From the IMG/VR virus record IMGVR_UViG_3300042908_001020, positions 1-38,274 of that record: a stretch of 38,274 nucleotides of DNA. One strand, 5' to 3'. This DNA comes from a virus. Of the stretch, positions 12,082 to 21,662 are shown in pieces. The number at the start of each line of letters is the position of its first letter. Position 1 is the first letter of the stretch. A program made the translations under genes and the position numbers. The notes under the pieces were generated by a model. The model did not search any database, was not told the origin of the DNA, and saw nothing but the letters and a program-made list of their open reading frames with translations.

Positions 12082-14898
12082 CTAATAGTAATTACCCGTA
12101 GCCGCATTGATATCTTTGAATCGCTTCTGCATATCCACGATTGTCCGATCTGGCAATACAGCCACCACGCCCGATTGCAGTACTGCCACCAGTGCCTCTA
12201 TAGCTGCTCCGGTGCGGGCTATGATAGCGGGGTCAAAAGCTGGTGCAGCTGAGGTGGGCGATACTGCGCCACCGTCGGCAAACTGACGTACACGACCGCC
12301 TGACTGGGTAAGGCTGTCTATCATGTGCACGTAGTTGGCTACGATTGGATTGGCCAGATCGTGAGCTGCGACAAAGTATTCCTGTCCGCGCTCGCTGGCA
12401 AGTACAGGGCCACCGGTGGCATTGCTTCTGAACAGCACCGGGCGATTTGGCAGTAATCCCGTACCCGGAGTATTGATCATGCTGGCATTATACGTGCGGC
12501 CATCGGATGCTCCTGTAACCATATAGCCGCCTTCGGCTTTCTGCTTTACTTCGGGGGCTGCTGTGAGTATTTTCTTTGCTTGTGCAATATTGGCGATGAT
12601 CCGGGCGAAGCCTGAAACATATTGCGCAATACCGGCAGCTCCAAAGGTTACAGCATTGGTTGGATTGGCATTGGATGCTGCCACCAACGATGATATGGCA
12701 GAAGCTGTATCGAATGCAATTTGAGCCAGTGTAGCGAGTTTCTGAAACTTGGCAGCTTTTTCGCCTTCGCCTCCTAAAAGCTCAAAACTGGCGGTAACGA
12801 AGTCGCCGAACGCGCTGAAAGAGGCCTGCAATGCCTGGAGCCTTACCTGCTGCGATTGTTGCTGATCTTGCAATGCCTGATCTGCATATTCCTTTTCAAG
12901 GGCCTTCAGCTCAATAGACTGTTGTTCTTTGATAGCCGATGTATCCAGACCATATTGCTCGGCCATTGCAAGCAGATGAGCATAGTGATTGTTCAACTGC
13001 TCGGTTTCCCACTCCTGATCAGAAATAAGTTGCAACCTGATCTGCTCTGCGGCAGCGGCCTGCTCTTCGTCAAAGTTCAGATTGATCAGTCGCTGCTGCT
13101 CCTTGGCATCAATCAGTGTATTCAGCTCCTGCTGCTGTTGTGCTGCGAACTCCTCCTGCTGCATCTGTCCAGATTCGGCAGCCAGCTGTCGTATTTTGAG
13201 TAATGAGTCTGAAGCAATAGCATATCGAGCTGCAAAAGCTTGCTGCTCTGCCTCTGCTGCTGCTCTGGCTTCTGCCTCCGGATCTGCTTTTTTGCCAGTG
13301 CCGCCAGAGCCACCTGTACCGCCAGTGCCACCAGTAGATGGTGGTGGCGGCGGTGGTGGTGTATCCAGTGCTTTACCGCGCAATCTGTCAAGTTCGGCAT
13401 TTGCGCCCTGGATAGTAGTTTGCAGCTCTTGTATCTTGTCCTGAAAACCCTTTATTTCTTCAGCATTTAGTTCACGCAATCGCGGAGCAATGCCAGGCGA
13501 AGCAGCTGTTTCAGTTTTGCCAAAGCTGAGCAGTTGCTGGTATCGTTTAAGCTCTGCTTCTGTTTGGGCTTTAACCTGCTCATATTCATCAATAGCCTGT
13601 TTATTAACCAACTGAAGCCTTGCCTTTTCAGCGACAATAAACTCGCGTGCTTTATCAGTATTCAGACCCAGTGCTCTGCCATACTCATCGAAGCCTTTAA
13701 TGGCAGTCGGAATAGTATCACCGACCTGCGTAATGATTTTCTTTAACTCGTCCTGTTCATCCTTCGTTAGTATCGTCTTGCCGGTCAGCTCGTCGTAGCG
13801 ATCAAGCAGGGGGGATATATTGCTTTCAAGTGAAGCGACTGACTCCTGTTGCTTGTCGAAGGCATCGGCAGCGGCTTCCGCCGGGTTGATCATGGCTGAA
13901 ATACCGTCTGTAATGCCTCCGATGACTTCGACTACACCACCGGCCAATGTGATCAGTTTCTCGAACACTGGCAGGAGGAGCACTGCGAGCTTTTCGGCAA
14001 TCTCGGCAATTTTCGCGGAGGCTTCGGCCTGCCTGCGAGCTGCGCTGTCTGTTTCTTTGGCGAACTGGGCCTGAGCATCTGTACTCTTGGCCAGTATCAG
14101 CTCGAGGGTAGTGGATGCCTTGGCCTGTTCCAGCGTTGCGCCGGTCAGCTTGTCGAGGCCCTTGGTGGCCAGTGCTGCCTGTACATCTGCCTCGGATATG
14201 GATATACCCAGCGACTTCAGTTCCTCCCGCTCACCAAGCAGTGCCTTGGTGAGTATCTCCGACACGCGGGTGCTATCCACTTGCCCGCCCGTCCACTCGG
14301 ACAGTGCGCCAGACAGGTTGATCAGCTGCGCACTGATATTGGCAGCCTCCTTGCGCTGGAAGCCCATAGGTACGAGCAAGTCCTGCGCTGCCGATGCAGC
14401 TGCCACATACTGCTGCGTGGTGAGGCCCATAGCCGTGGCATTCTTCTCTGCCTCCGCGGTGATCTGTGGCAATGCCTCCCCGAATACCGTGCGAGCTTTC
14501 TTGGCCAGCGACTCCATTTGCACACCGGTTTTGAACAGCTCGGTGCCTGCTGCTATAATACTGTCCACCGCGAATGCACCGGCGGCCAGCCCTACATATC
14601 CGCTCAGGCCATTCTTCAGGGCCATCCAGCCTTTACCCACACCATCCAGAGCCCCCTGGTGCTTGTTGATATTCTTGAGGCTGTCGTCCACACCACGCAG
14701 GGCGTTGTTGTGATCTTGCAGAACAGCCCGGTATTTCTTCACTTGCTCCAGCTGAGCAAGATATTCGTCACTGCCAATTACCATTTTGGCCAGGCGATTG
14801 TTCGCCTCGCTCAATGCAGCAGCAATACCCTTCACGCTGTTTACAGCCTGATCGGAGTTCACGAAGATGCTGACTTGCCTTGATGCTTGCTTAGCCAT
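12082..14898 (-). CDS. Tail tape measure protein
   Basis: 938 aa, the second largest gene. The N-terminal third (about 1-130) is helical. A TP901-type core follows (about 125-290), with hydrophobic helices (LAVLLLPVFEKLITLAGGVV) near 300-325. A Pro/Gly-rich linker (seven Pro, then TGGTGGTGGSGG) lies near 525-545, and a long Gln/Ala-rich coiled coil near 550-700. At about 0.15 nm per residue the length predicts a tail near 140 nm. It overlaps the upstream tail-completion gene by 8 bases, which couples their translation. Confidence 0.9.
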   Translation of the reverse strand: MAKQASRQVSIFVNSDQAVNSVKGIAAALSEANNRLAKMVIGSDEYLAQLEQVKKYRAVLQDHNNALRGVDDSLKNINKHQGALDGVGKGWMALKNGLSGYVGLAAGAFAVDSIIAAGTELFKTGVQMESLAKKARTVFGEALPQITAEAEKNATAMGLTTQQYVAAASAAQDLLVPMGFQRKEAANISAQLINLSGALSEWTGGQVDSTRVSEILTKALLGEREELKSLGISISEADVQAALATKGLDKLTGATLEQAKASTTLELILAKSTDAQAQFAKETDSAARRQAEASAKIAEIAEKLAVLLLPVFEKLITLAGGVVEVIGGITDGISAMINPAEAAADAFDKQQESVASLESNISPLLDRYDELTGKTILTKDEQDELKKIITQVGDTIPTAIKGFDEYGRALGLNTDKAREFIVAEKARLQLVNKQAIDEYEQVKAQTEAELKRYQQLLSFGKTETAASPGIAPRLRELNAEEIKGFQDKIQELQTTIQGANAELDRLRGKALDTPPPPPPPSTGGTGGTGGSGGTGKKADPEAEARAAAEAEQQAFAARYAIASDSLLKIRQLAAESGQMQQEEFAAQQQQELNTLIDAKEQQRLINLNFDEEQAAAAEQIRLQLISDQEWETEQLNNHYAHLLAMAEQYGLDTSAIKEQQSIELKALEKEYADQALQDQQQSQQVRLQALQASFSAFGDFVTASFELLGGEGEKAAKFQKLATLAQIAFDTASAISSLVAASNANPTNAVTFGAAGIAQYVSGFARIIANIAQAKKILTAAPEVKQKAEGGYMVTGASDGRTYNASMINTPGTGLLPNRPVLFRSNATGGPVLASERGQEYFVAAHDLANPIVANYVHMIDSLTQSGGRVRQFADGGAVSPTSAAPAFDPAIIARTGAAIEALVAVLQSGVVAVLPDRTIVDMQKRFKDINAATGNYY

Positions 14899-15328
14899 TG
14901 GTTATTTTGATTCGCCGTGAGATAACATTCGGAACAACAATCTTTATTTCTGCTTCTATCTTGTCTCCATATTTTTCCGACAGGATATCAGCCAGGCGAT
15001 CAATAGCCGGGTCAAGCACCGGTTTTATCCATGGCTTTGGATGCTTGGAACTTCTGCCAGCTCCAGCTCCATGCTCAAGAAAAATACCATGCCGCTGAAA
15101 CCTGAAATTGACTCTTGAAACCTCTCCAAAATCCTTTTTCAATCCGCTGCCGATACTTCTTTCAAGCGGTTTGTAATCAGCATTTTTTGAAGCTGCCCAT
15201 GCCTTTTTGTATGCTGCCATTTTCGTTTTAAGGGTCAATCCTCCAACGAATTTTCGCATTCTGGAAGCCTGCAATTTTGCCCAAATCGCAACTTCTTCAT
15301 TTAATTGTTTGTCGGAAGTATTTTCCAT
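14891..15328 (-). CDS. HK97 gp10-like tail completion/terminator protein
   Basis: 145 aa, basic N-terminal half. The segment GIFLEHGAGAGR, then PKPWIKPVLDPAIDRLAD, is the usual pattern of gp10-like proteins (glycine loop, aromatic/Pro turn, long C-terminal helix). These proteins join the tail to the connector. It has its own promoter at 15392-15420 and overlaps the tape measure gene. Confidence in the family is moderate. Confidence 0.65.
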   Translation of the reverse strand: MENTSDKQLNEEVAIWAKLQASRMRKFVGGLTLKTKMAAYKKAWAASKNADYKPLERSIGSGLKKDFGEVSRVNFRFQRHGIFLEHGAGAGRSSKHPKPWIKPVLDPAIDRLADILSEKYGDKIEAEIKIVVPNVISRRIKITNG

Positions 15329-15391
15329 GTAAAAAACGTGTCAGTAATACAAAATCAATGAGTTACGTTTCAAAAACTTGTGAATTTGTAC

Positions 15392-15420
15392 CAAAGTTAT
15401 ACAAATCATTGCGCGTCAAA
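15392..15420 (-). promoter_or_regulatory. Promoter before the tail completion/tape measure genes
   Basis: Minus-strand TTTG (15417-15420) and TAACTTTG (15392-15399), a perfect TAnnTTTG with TTG 17 bases upstream. It lies in the 154-base gap 15329-15482, which otherwise holds only a GC-rich imperfect hairpin near 15420-15450. Confidence 0.6.
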
Positions 15421-15482
15421 CGATCGCCGCCTTCGCCTGACGCGGGCGACCTTAAGTTTTTCAAAATTCAGGGATATGTGCA

Positions 15483-16517
15483 TTACAGGATGTACACGCC
15501 CTTTTTGTTCTCGGCATCCCTCGCGTTGAGGATCTGTTGAGCCTCGTCAGCTGTGTTGATATGCCAGGCATCTGCGCTGGTGTTGGTGCCACCGGACGCA
15601 GTGTCGAACACACCGGCAAACGAGGAAGGATGCTGATAGATGTATTGCTTCCAAAGCCAGTGATAGCGGTCGGAATGCACGGCGTTGCTCTGGAGTGCAG
15701 AGCTGCCAGCTGGAGGCAGCACCCGGTCTGCTCCTGCCTGATCGCCCCGATCTTCGGTAACATATACTCGCCCCTTTGAGATGGTAATGTAATGCTGATT
15801 GATCGCCTCGTTCATCGCTCCGTATGCAATGGCATTGCGCATGTAAAGGAGTACCATCTTTTCGTCGTCGGAAAGGGTATTGGCGACATACCTGCCGATG
15901 AAGTACGTCCAATATGATGCAGGCAATACCTGCTGAATAGTCATCAGCTGCTGGTGGTTAATCAGTGGGCGCAGCGTCTCATAGCTGAACCGGTCGCAGT
16001 TGTGTGAGGTGTACAGGCGCACCTGCGATGCGAGGTTAACAAGGCTATACCGGTGCGCCTTACCTTCATCGCTGGCCGCCCAGTCGGTGTAGGTAGCTGT
16101 GTTGGCATTGAGGAATATCAGCATAGACTCCAGTGCATCGTAGCCTTTCTCCAGTGCATCCTCCTGGTACTGCTTCTCCTGATAACGGTATGCTGCCTTT
16201 CTGGTTTCCGTTTCGATGCGGTGCATGCCGGAGTCCGACAGCTCTACGTTGGCCACCTTGCTGTATTCGTATATGGCCAGCAGGGCCAGCGGTCTGCGAA
16301 CGTAAGGCAACAGAGCAGATTGTGCACTGGTCATGGTATTGCCTGCGAATGCAGATACCAAAGCATTGTACACTGTGGCAGACAGATGTGGCACTATATG
16401 CTTGCGAGCTGCATCCCAGATAAACGGGTCCAGACTGGCCAGCTCGACCGTGCTGTTAATGCGGCCACCGGCAAGCGGCTTAAACTGACTGTACTCTGCG
16501 AATAGCTCTGCTGCCAT
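15483..16517 (-). CDS. DUF6712-like head-tail connector protein
   Basis: 344 aa, mostly helical. Features are the N-terminal FAEYSQFKPLAGG, IWDAARKHIVPHLSATVYNA and YVRRPLALLAIYEYSKVANV, which match the conserved DUF6712 pattern of Bacteroidota phages next to the portal. DUF6712 is thought to be a structural head-tail component. The gene lies between the portal block and the gp10-like gene, as expected for an adaptor. Confidence 0.7.
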   Translation of the reverse strand: MAAELFAEYSQFKPLAGGRINSTVELASLDPFIWDAARKHIVPHLSATVYNALVSAFAGNTMTSAQSALLPYVRRPLALLAIYEYSKVANVELSDSGMHRIETETRKAAYRYQEKQYQEDALEKGYDALESMLIFLNANTATYTDWAASDEGKAHRYSLVNLASQVRLYTSHNCDRFSYETLRPLINHQQLMTIQQVLPASYWTYFIGRYVANTLSDDEKMVLLYMRNAIAYGAMNEAINQHYITISKGRVYVTEDRGDQAGADRVLPPAGSSALQSNAVHSDRYHWLWKQYIYQHPSSFAGVFDTASGGTNTSADAWHINTADEAQQILNARDAENKKGVYIL

Positions 16518-16653
16518 GGTTAGATTTCTTTTCGGTTTGCTTGTGTTGCTTCATTGACTTGAACTCTTCCTTCAGTTCGCATGCGCGGTGAAGAAGCGCG
16601 GCTGTCTGGTCGCGCAGATCGGAGGCATGCTTGTACAGTTCTTCGATGCTCAT
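16480..16653 (-). CDS. Small charged coiled-coil protein
   Basis: 57 aa. The ATG overlaps the stop of the upstream coiled-coil membrane gene (ATGA), and the frame runs 38 bases into the next gene. The core is SIEELYKHASDLRDQTAALL followed by a basic tail. Coupled translation makes it likely real. Its job is unknown; pairing with the upstream membrane protein is plausible. Confidence 0.5.
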   Translation of the reverse strand: MSIEELYKHASDLRDQTAALLHRACELKEEFKSMKQHKQTEKKSNHGSRAIRRVQSV

Positions 16654-16928
16654 TTGCGGGCAAGTTGATCGGTTAGTATTTCATTCTGCCTTTTCAGGCG
16701 ATTGTTTTCCTCCATAATCTCCACCTTGTCGCGCTCCAGCTCGGAGATACGATTGCTCAGCTCGCGCAAGTCCTGCATGCCCTGCTTCACCACCTCACTC
16801 ACTGTCGTGTATTCCTCCTTGTCATAGGCATTGCGCTCCTTTCGTATCTTCTGTCGAAAGAAGAGCGCCCACGACAAGCCGCCTCCGGCAATGGCTGTCG
16901 TAATTGTCTGGATTATGCTTTCCATCAT
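16650..16928 (-). CDS. Membrane-anchored coiled-coil protein
   Basis: 92 aa from the ATG at 16928, overlapping the portal stop (ATGATG). One N-terminal hydrophobic helix (IIQTITTAIAGGGLSWALFF) precedes a basic stretch and a long coiled coil ending in LKRQNEILTDQLARK. Similar small genes sit beside the portal in many Bacteroidota phages. The topology resembles an i-spanin (Rz), so a lysis role is possible despite the location. Confidence 0.6.
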   Translation of the reverse strand: MMESIIQTITTAIAGGGLSWALFFRQKIRKERNAYDKEEYTTVSEVVKQGMQDLRELSNRISELERDKVEIMEENNRLKRQNEILTDQLARK

Positions 16929-18265
16929 GGTGCTACGATACCGGATCTGTTGTCGTTCTGTGTTGTCAGGTGAGAATGTTCTACCACTGCTATCAGTTTG
17001 CGATTGCCACCCCACTTGTTATAGTTGGCTACCCACGTTAAAGGCTCCAGCACCACACGCTGATCGGCAGTGTTGAGTATGACGTGCTGGTTATAGCTCT
17101 GCAATTTGTCACTGCCAGAGCCAGCTCCCATCTTGCCTCCCTGCGGGGCCAGTCCAATCTGTGACGGATCCATCCCAAGCCCTTGCACAATCTGACTGTC
17201 GGCAAAGTTGGAATCAGGAACCCACGTGCCCGACTTGAACTTGTCGTCAATAGCCTCAATTTCGGGTACACCTATCTTTGCTCCATTATGCTCATTCTCC
17301 CTGAACGTCACCATGAGCGCTTTCCCGGCATTATCCGGCCCGCTCAGGTAGCGGTTAATCTCTGCCTGCTTTTCCTCGAACAGCTTCTGGCGCTCCTGGT
17401 TAGTCATAGAGTGCCAGTTGTCGTATCTGAATATGAAGTAATTCTCCGGATACTTGATAAGGTACTTCAGAGATACCTGATTATTCTGCATTGCGTTCAC
17501 GATCTTGGGCACATTGCTGGATACATCCATCCAGCCATTATCCTTGAACAGCCCCAGCCACCAGGGGCGGGCGTAATAGATCAGTCCGGGCGTGGGAAAA
17601 CGTGAATGCCAGGCGAACTTGCGGCCACGCAGCCCGTCCATAAAGCGCTGGGCATTGAACCACTTGTACAGCGGCATGGCAATGCGGCTGACATCGTTCT
17701 GGGCGGTGCCGAATGGAAAGTGGTATGAATATATCAGGTAGTCAATACTGTTGCTGCTCTTTGCCTTGGATAACCGTGCATGCTCGGCAGAGATATGATA
17801 CAGGTTCTCCACCTTCGTACGGTCGTTGGTCAGGATAATTTCTGAAAAGCAGTTGTACGGCAGACAGAAATCAGCGCACTGGGCGGGCCACCATTCTTCC
17901 TGAATCCTGTTCATGGCCATCCAGTCATCAATCTCGGGTGTCCATACCGGCGTGGCGTTGAAACCGTCGAGCTTGAACTCATCTGCGTAAAAGAACAGCA
18001 GATCCTCACCCTGCATAAATGCAATCTTCTTGGCCAGTGCTGCGCCAGCTATAGGTACCTGTTCAACCTTGTGACGCATATCAGTTGGCAGCAGATCATT
18101 ATTGCCCCAGTAGGCCCACTGTGTGCCCGGATCCGTCCAGGTAGGCAGCGGGGCATTACTGGGTACAGCATTGGTTGGTCTCAGGCCAGAAACACCATCG
18201 TGCAGAGCCACCATGCCTGTCTCAGGCGTGCTGATGACGTTGAAAACAATCTGGTTGTCGCTCAT
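16925..18265 (-). CDS. Portal protein
   Basis: 446 aa. The Trp/Tyr-rich start (WAYWGNNDLLPTDMRHKVEQ), the clip/stem region (YYARPWWLGLFKDNGWMDVS), the helical QERQKLFEEKQAEINRYL and the C-terminal LTTQNDNRSGIV follow the Bacteroidota phage portal pattern. The portal forms the dodecameric packaging vertex. Its ATG overlaps the stop of the gene before it. Unusually it lies far from the terminase and capsid genes, with tail genes between. Confidence 0.78.
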   Translation of the reverse strand: MSDNQIVFNVISTPETGMVALHDGVSGLRPTNAVPSNAPLPTWTDPGTQWAYWGNNDLLPTDMRHKVEQVPIAGAALAKKIAFMQGEDLLFFYADEFKLDGFNATPVWTPEIDDWMAMNRIQEEWWPAQCADFCLPYNCFSEIILTNDRTKVENLYHISAEHARLSKAKSSNSIDYLIYSYHFPFGTAQNDVSRIAMPLYKWFNAQRFMDGLRGRKFAWHSRFPTPGLIYYARPWWLGLFKDNGWMDVSSNVPKIVNAMQNNQVSLKYLIKYPENYFIFRYDNWHSMTNQERQKLFEEKQAEINRYLSGPDNAGKALMVTFRENEHNGAKIGVPEIEAIDDKFKSGTWVPDSNFADSQIVQGLGMDPSQIGLAPQGGKMGAGSGSDKLQSYNQHVILNTADQRVVLEPLTWVANYNKWGGNRKLIAVVEHSHLTTQNDNRSGIVAP

Positions 18266-18630
18266 ACGGTGGTTATTTTATCATTGAACTTGATGATCAG
18301 CGCCGGGTGTATCTTTCGGATGATCTCGCTTGGATTGCCATCTATGTACACACGCACATTGCGGGTGTACCAGTGGCTGTGATTGGGCCGGCGCTTGTCA
18401 ATATCGTACCGGGCGAACACCAGCGAGCGCTCCAGCTGCGTCATTGCTCGCTCGCCTTGAAGCTCCTTCTTGTCTGCATCCTTTTTAGGGTCGGCCCAGA
18501 TCAGTTTGCCAGCCTCGATGTGCAGCACATTACCGCGGTTATTCTTGCGGCGGCGGTCGTACTGGACAACCTCGCAGCTGAATATTTCACCGGAGTGCAT
18601 AATTTCAAGAGCCTCTTTGAGCGGTATCAT
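18262..18630 (-). CDS. Conserved phage protein before the portal, function unknown
   Basis: 122 aa from the ATG at 18630 (MIPLKEALEIMHSGEIFSCE). The basic segment QYDRRRKNNRGNVLHIEAG is typical of a small family found just before Bacteroidota phage portals. It overlaps the portal start by ATGA and has a GTCCTTT box 34 nt upstream, directly after a terminator. An earlier in-frame ATG at 18690 would lie in the terminator. Confidence 0.65.
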   Translation of the reverse strand: MIPLKEALEIMHSGEIFSCEVVQYDRRRKNNRGNVLHIEAGKLIWADPKKDADKKELQGERAMTQLERSLVFARYDIDKRRPNHSHWYTRNVRVYIDGNPSEIIRKIHPALIIKFNDKITTV

Positions 18631-18663
18631 GCCCACAAAGAACAGGCCTGAAAACACCCGAAA

Positions 18664-18670
18664 AAAGGAC
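18664..18670 (-). promoter_or_regulatory. Candidate late promoter box GTCCTTT
   Basis: Minus-strand TTGTCCTTTTTTCGGG, 34 nt before the ATG at 18630 and immediately after the terminator at 18671-18704. Confidence 0.55.
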
Positions 18671-18704
18671 AAAAAAGAGGCCCGACACATTTGCCGAGCC
18701 TCTT
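18671..18704 (-). terminator. Terminator inside the late cluster
   Basis: On the minus strand AAGAGGC and GCCTCTT pair, with inner CG pairs around a loop, followed by six T. It ends the transcript of the 321-aa gene before a new start at 18630. Confidence 0.8.
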
Positions 18705-18746
18705 GACATCAAAACACGCTTCATTTGTCATGCCATCGCTGTGTGG

Positions 18747-19712
18747 CTATTTCTTTGTTTGCCGGAGCAACTCCTGATACTCGTCTGCTTTCATGCTCAG
18801 ATAAGTGAGCACGTTTCCGTGTGGCTGATCTGCCACCTCATTGAGCGTGCCCATTGCGCCCTGCTCTGCCACCTTGAGCAGCACACCGCCCCAGCCGTAA
18901 TGACTGGTACTGCTGCCATCTCCGCCGCTTTTTTTGAACACCTTCGGATACTGGGCAGTAATCTGTGCCCTGCACGAAGCGAACCAGAACAAAATAATGC
19001 GCTTCGCCAGCAATGGCAGCTTTGCGCACAGCTGCTGGCGTTCTTCAATTCGGCTTTCATGCCCTCGCAGGGGCAGTCTCCGGTCACCATAAAACCCTGA
19101 ATCTTTGTTCTCATTAGTGATCGGTTTCTGCGGTCGGTACATCACCGCAATAATCCGGTCGGCTATCTTCTCATCGTTGGTGGCCACATACTGCTCGAAC
19201 AGCGCAAAGAGCATACCCAGCTCATATATCGTCACGTTGGCCAGCTCATCGGCTGGCGGGTACAGGTATTTCTTCTGAATATTGGGAGTGCGCTTCTTGC
19301 GATTGTACTTCACATCATTGTCGTACTGGATGCGGTCGTAAACATTCACTGTTCTGTTCAGCTTTACCGCATACGTTACGTTGCCCTCTTCATCATGCGT
19401 AATATCGAACAGCCCGGCCAGCATCTTGTGCACAATTTCACGCAGCTCTGCCAGAAATATCTGCTGGCCTATTTCAGGGCCATGCTGTTCCACCAGCAAA
19501 TATTCGTGGTTGCGCAGATTGTCGAGCGTAACACCGCACAATGTAGTGGCCATTTCGATCAGCTTCATGTTTGTGAAGCTGGTTTGGGAGAACTCGCTTT
19601 GTGTTGAACTGAAAATAGCACTGTAAAACAGCAGGCAATTGCGCTCATCGAGATCATTCCAGCTGTCTGGGGCTTGAATTTGCTGCCCATCTATGTAAAT
19701 TTCGGTTTGCAT
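18747..19712 (-). CDS. Probable tail/head assembly protein, function unknown
   Basis: 321 aa from the ATG at 19712 (MQTEIYIDGQQIQAPDSWND). The opening ('a ligand or quantity, then PxSWxDL') is typical of a Bacteroidota phage protein found near the tail chaperone position. The remainder is helical with a Cys-rich patch (FWFASCRAQITAQYPKVF) and GWGGVLLKVAEQGAMGTL near the end. It forms a single-gene transcription unit: own GTCCTTT box 33 nt upstream and own terminator downstream. It diverges from the + strand structural gene. Confidence 0.6.
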   Translation of the reverse strand: MQTEIYIDGQQIQAPDSWNDLDERNCLLFYSAIFSSTQSEFSQTSFTNMKLIEMATTLCGVTLDNLRNHEYLLVEQHGPEIGQQIFLAELREIVHKMLAGLFDITHDEEGNVTYAVKLNRTVNVYDRIQYDNDVKYNRKKRTPNIQKKYLYPPADELANVTIYELGMLFALFEQYVATNDEKIADRIIAVMYRPQKPITNENKDSGFYGDRRLPLRGHESRIEERQQLCAKLPLLAKRIILFWFASCRAQITAQYPKVFKKSGGDGSSTSHYGWGGVLLKVAEQGAMGTLNEVADQPHGNVLTYLSMKADEYQELLRQTKK

Positions 19713-19744
19713 GCTGCGAAAATGCCCCAAAAACGCCCCAAAAC

Positions 19745-19771
19745 AAAGGACACAAGCCCGGAAAGTCCTTT
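19745..19771. promoter_or_regulatory. Divergent pair of late promoter boxes
   Basis: AAAGGAC (19745-19751, minus-strand GTCCTTT) and GTCCTTT (19765-19771, + strand) form an inverted repeat with a 13-bp spacer. They lie 33 nt before the start at 19712 and 41 nt before the start at 19812. Repeated CCCCAAAAAC tracts fill the leaders on both sides. The 11-mer CCGGAAAGTCC here also occurs (inverted) in the control region near 2860. Confidence 0.6.
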
Positions 19772-19811
19772 AAAACACCCCAAAAACACCCAAAATTCGC
19801 ACAAAAAAAAC

Positions 19812-21662
19812 ATGATAACACTTCAAAATGACGGGAAAACACTCGAACTCGCACCCGATCAAAGCGTACAGATCACTATAAGCAACCCAGTATTCGACCC
19901 AGACCGTATCAGTCGCGTGTTCACGCTGCCATTCAAGCTGCCTATTACCTCGCGCAACAGCATGGCCATGCAGTTCAGACACCGATTCGACAGCAGTCAG
20001 CGACTCAGCACTACCAACGCGCAGCTATCCATCAACAGCAATCATCTGGACAGCGGCGAGATCAAGATCATTGGCAGCGTACCGGATGCCATCGAGGTCG
20101 CGTTTCAAAATAACCAGGTGGATCTGGTAGATCAGCTGAGCAATGTGAATCTGTGGGAGATCATGGACACCATCACCATACCTGATACAGCGCCATCGGC
20201 ACTGATCACGCTCACGGTGTTTACGCCGCCTTTGGAGTACATTATCGGCATTGATGGCAATATTTATGGGCTTACCGCTGCCGAGACGGCCTCTATGACT
20301 ACTGCTCAGGTAGCTGTTGCCTTGCGCGATCAGATCAATGCCGATTACCCGGGCATGGCCAGCACCAGTACGGGAACTGTGCTGCACCTTGACAGCGCCA
20401 TGATAGATGCAGCTCCGTGCGACTGGAGCGCAATGGTGAATCTGGAAATACTGAGCTATTACACTGTGGGCAGGCGCGTGATGCGCAATTTTACGAACTA
20501 TGTAAACTCCGTTCGCTCCACGCCGAGCAACAAGATTGTGTTCCCCGTAGTGCGCTGGGAGAACTTCTATGGAACCGATAACCCGGCATACACGAAGGCT
20601 GTGAACAAGCACATAGGCACTACGGTGTACGAGAATACGCCCTCCTTGCAGCAAGAGTGGGAAGTGACTTATATCCCATTCGTGAAGGTGCGCTACATAC
20701 TGGAGCGTATTGCCCTGGCGATTGGAGTGGGATATATCAAGAACGAGAATATACCCGATTTTGAGCGACTGATTGTGCCGAATAACTACGCCTTCGATGC
20801 GATGTATTACAACTATTACGAAGACGAGCAGAACAAGTACCTGAACGGCTTCGGCACTGCCATAGATCTGAACAGGCATGTGCCCCGGATAACTGCGCTT
20901 GAGTTTATCCGGCGACTGGTGGCATCGCTGAACCTGACCTGCGAATACAAGGATGGAGGGCTGGTATTCCGCAACGTAGTGGATATCCAGAACGAGAGCG
21001 CATACGAGGCCTCAGACTATCTGGAAGTAAACTCAGTGAGCACCAAAATAAACAGGCAGCGGAGTCTGGAATACCGGTACCAGGATAATCCGAGGGAGCA
21101 GTACAGCGTGCCATTGCAGCAGCAGCCATGGAGCGATGGAGACGATAATGTACAGCAGATCATACTGCCATTCAATACAATGTACGTGCGTATCGGGCTG
21201 ATAGACGACCCGGCGGTGGAGGGCCTGATGAGGATACCGCACACGTCACAGCCGGGCAAGTCGCCACTCTACAATGGCACTGGATCCGATCTGCCGTTTT
21301 ACTTGCTATTCCAGCGCGACACTGCCCAGACCAGCAACTCGGAGACCTACGTATATGCCACCTACGATGATCGTGCAGCAGATGGCACTACGTTGCTCGG
21401 TAATTTGTCGCTCGAGATGGAAGACTTGCTGGCAATACAGTTCGAGGAGACAATCTATTATGCCAATGCAAATGAAGTAAGGTTGTCGCTCGTAATGCCT
21501 GTAAATGACTTTTTGAGCTTCAGAAACTGGAAGCAGGGCAAAGTATATGCCTGGCATCCGCTGGGCCGCTTCACGATGGCCGTGAAAGATATGCAGGCAG
21601 ATGTGCGGGTAATGGAGGAGAGCAATTATGTGCGAGTGGAGGTCAGCGGCGTGCTGGTATAA
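19812..21662 (+). CDS. Large structural (distal tail) protein, only late gene on the + strand
   Basis: 616 aa from the ATG at 19812 (MITLQNDGKTLELAPDQSVQ). An upstream ATG at 19674 lies inside the divergent gene and is rejected. The start, with SNPVFDPDRISRVFTLPFKL and DSGEIKIIGS, is typical of Bacteroidota phage distal-tail/baseplate proteins. The rest is beta-rich with no membrane segment. It converges end-to-end with the gene at 21663 with no spare base and has no clear terminator. The reversed direction within a leftward cluster is odd. Confidence 0.75.
   Translation: MITLQNDGKTLELAPDQSVQITISNPVFDPDRISRVFTLPFKLPITSRNSMAMQFRHRFDSSQRLSTTNAQLSINSNHLDSGEIKIIGSVPDAIEVAFQNNQVDLVDQLSNVNLWEIMDTITIPDTAPSALITLTVFTPPLEYIIGIDGNIYGLTAAETASMTTAQVAVALRDQINADYPGMASTSTGTVLHLDSAMIDAAPCDWSAMVNLEILSYYTVGRRVMRNFTNYVNSVRSTPSNKIVFPVVRWENFYGTDNPAYTKAVNKHIGTTVYENTPSLQQEWEVTYIPFVKVRYILERIALAIGVGYIKNENIPDFERLIVPNNYAFDAMYYNYYEDEQNKYLNGFGTAIDLNRHVPRITALEFIRRLVASLNLTCEYKDGGLVFRNVVDIQNESAYEASDYLEVNSVSTKINRQRSLEYRYQDNPREQYSVPLQQQPWSDGDDNVQQIILPFNTMYVRIGLIDDPAVEGLMRIPHTSQPGKSPLYNGTGSDLPFYLLFQRDTAQTSNSETYVYATYDDRAADGTTLLGNLSLEMEDLLAIQFEETIYYANANEVRLSLVMPVNDFLSFRNWKQGKVYAWHPLGRFTMAVKDMQADVRVMEESNYVRVEVSGVLV

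Noticed and set aside
18747-19730. Start of the 321-aa gene at 19730
   Set aside because: The ATG at 19712 has the GCAGCATG context and the usual 33-nt distance from the late box; the earlier ATG does not.
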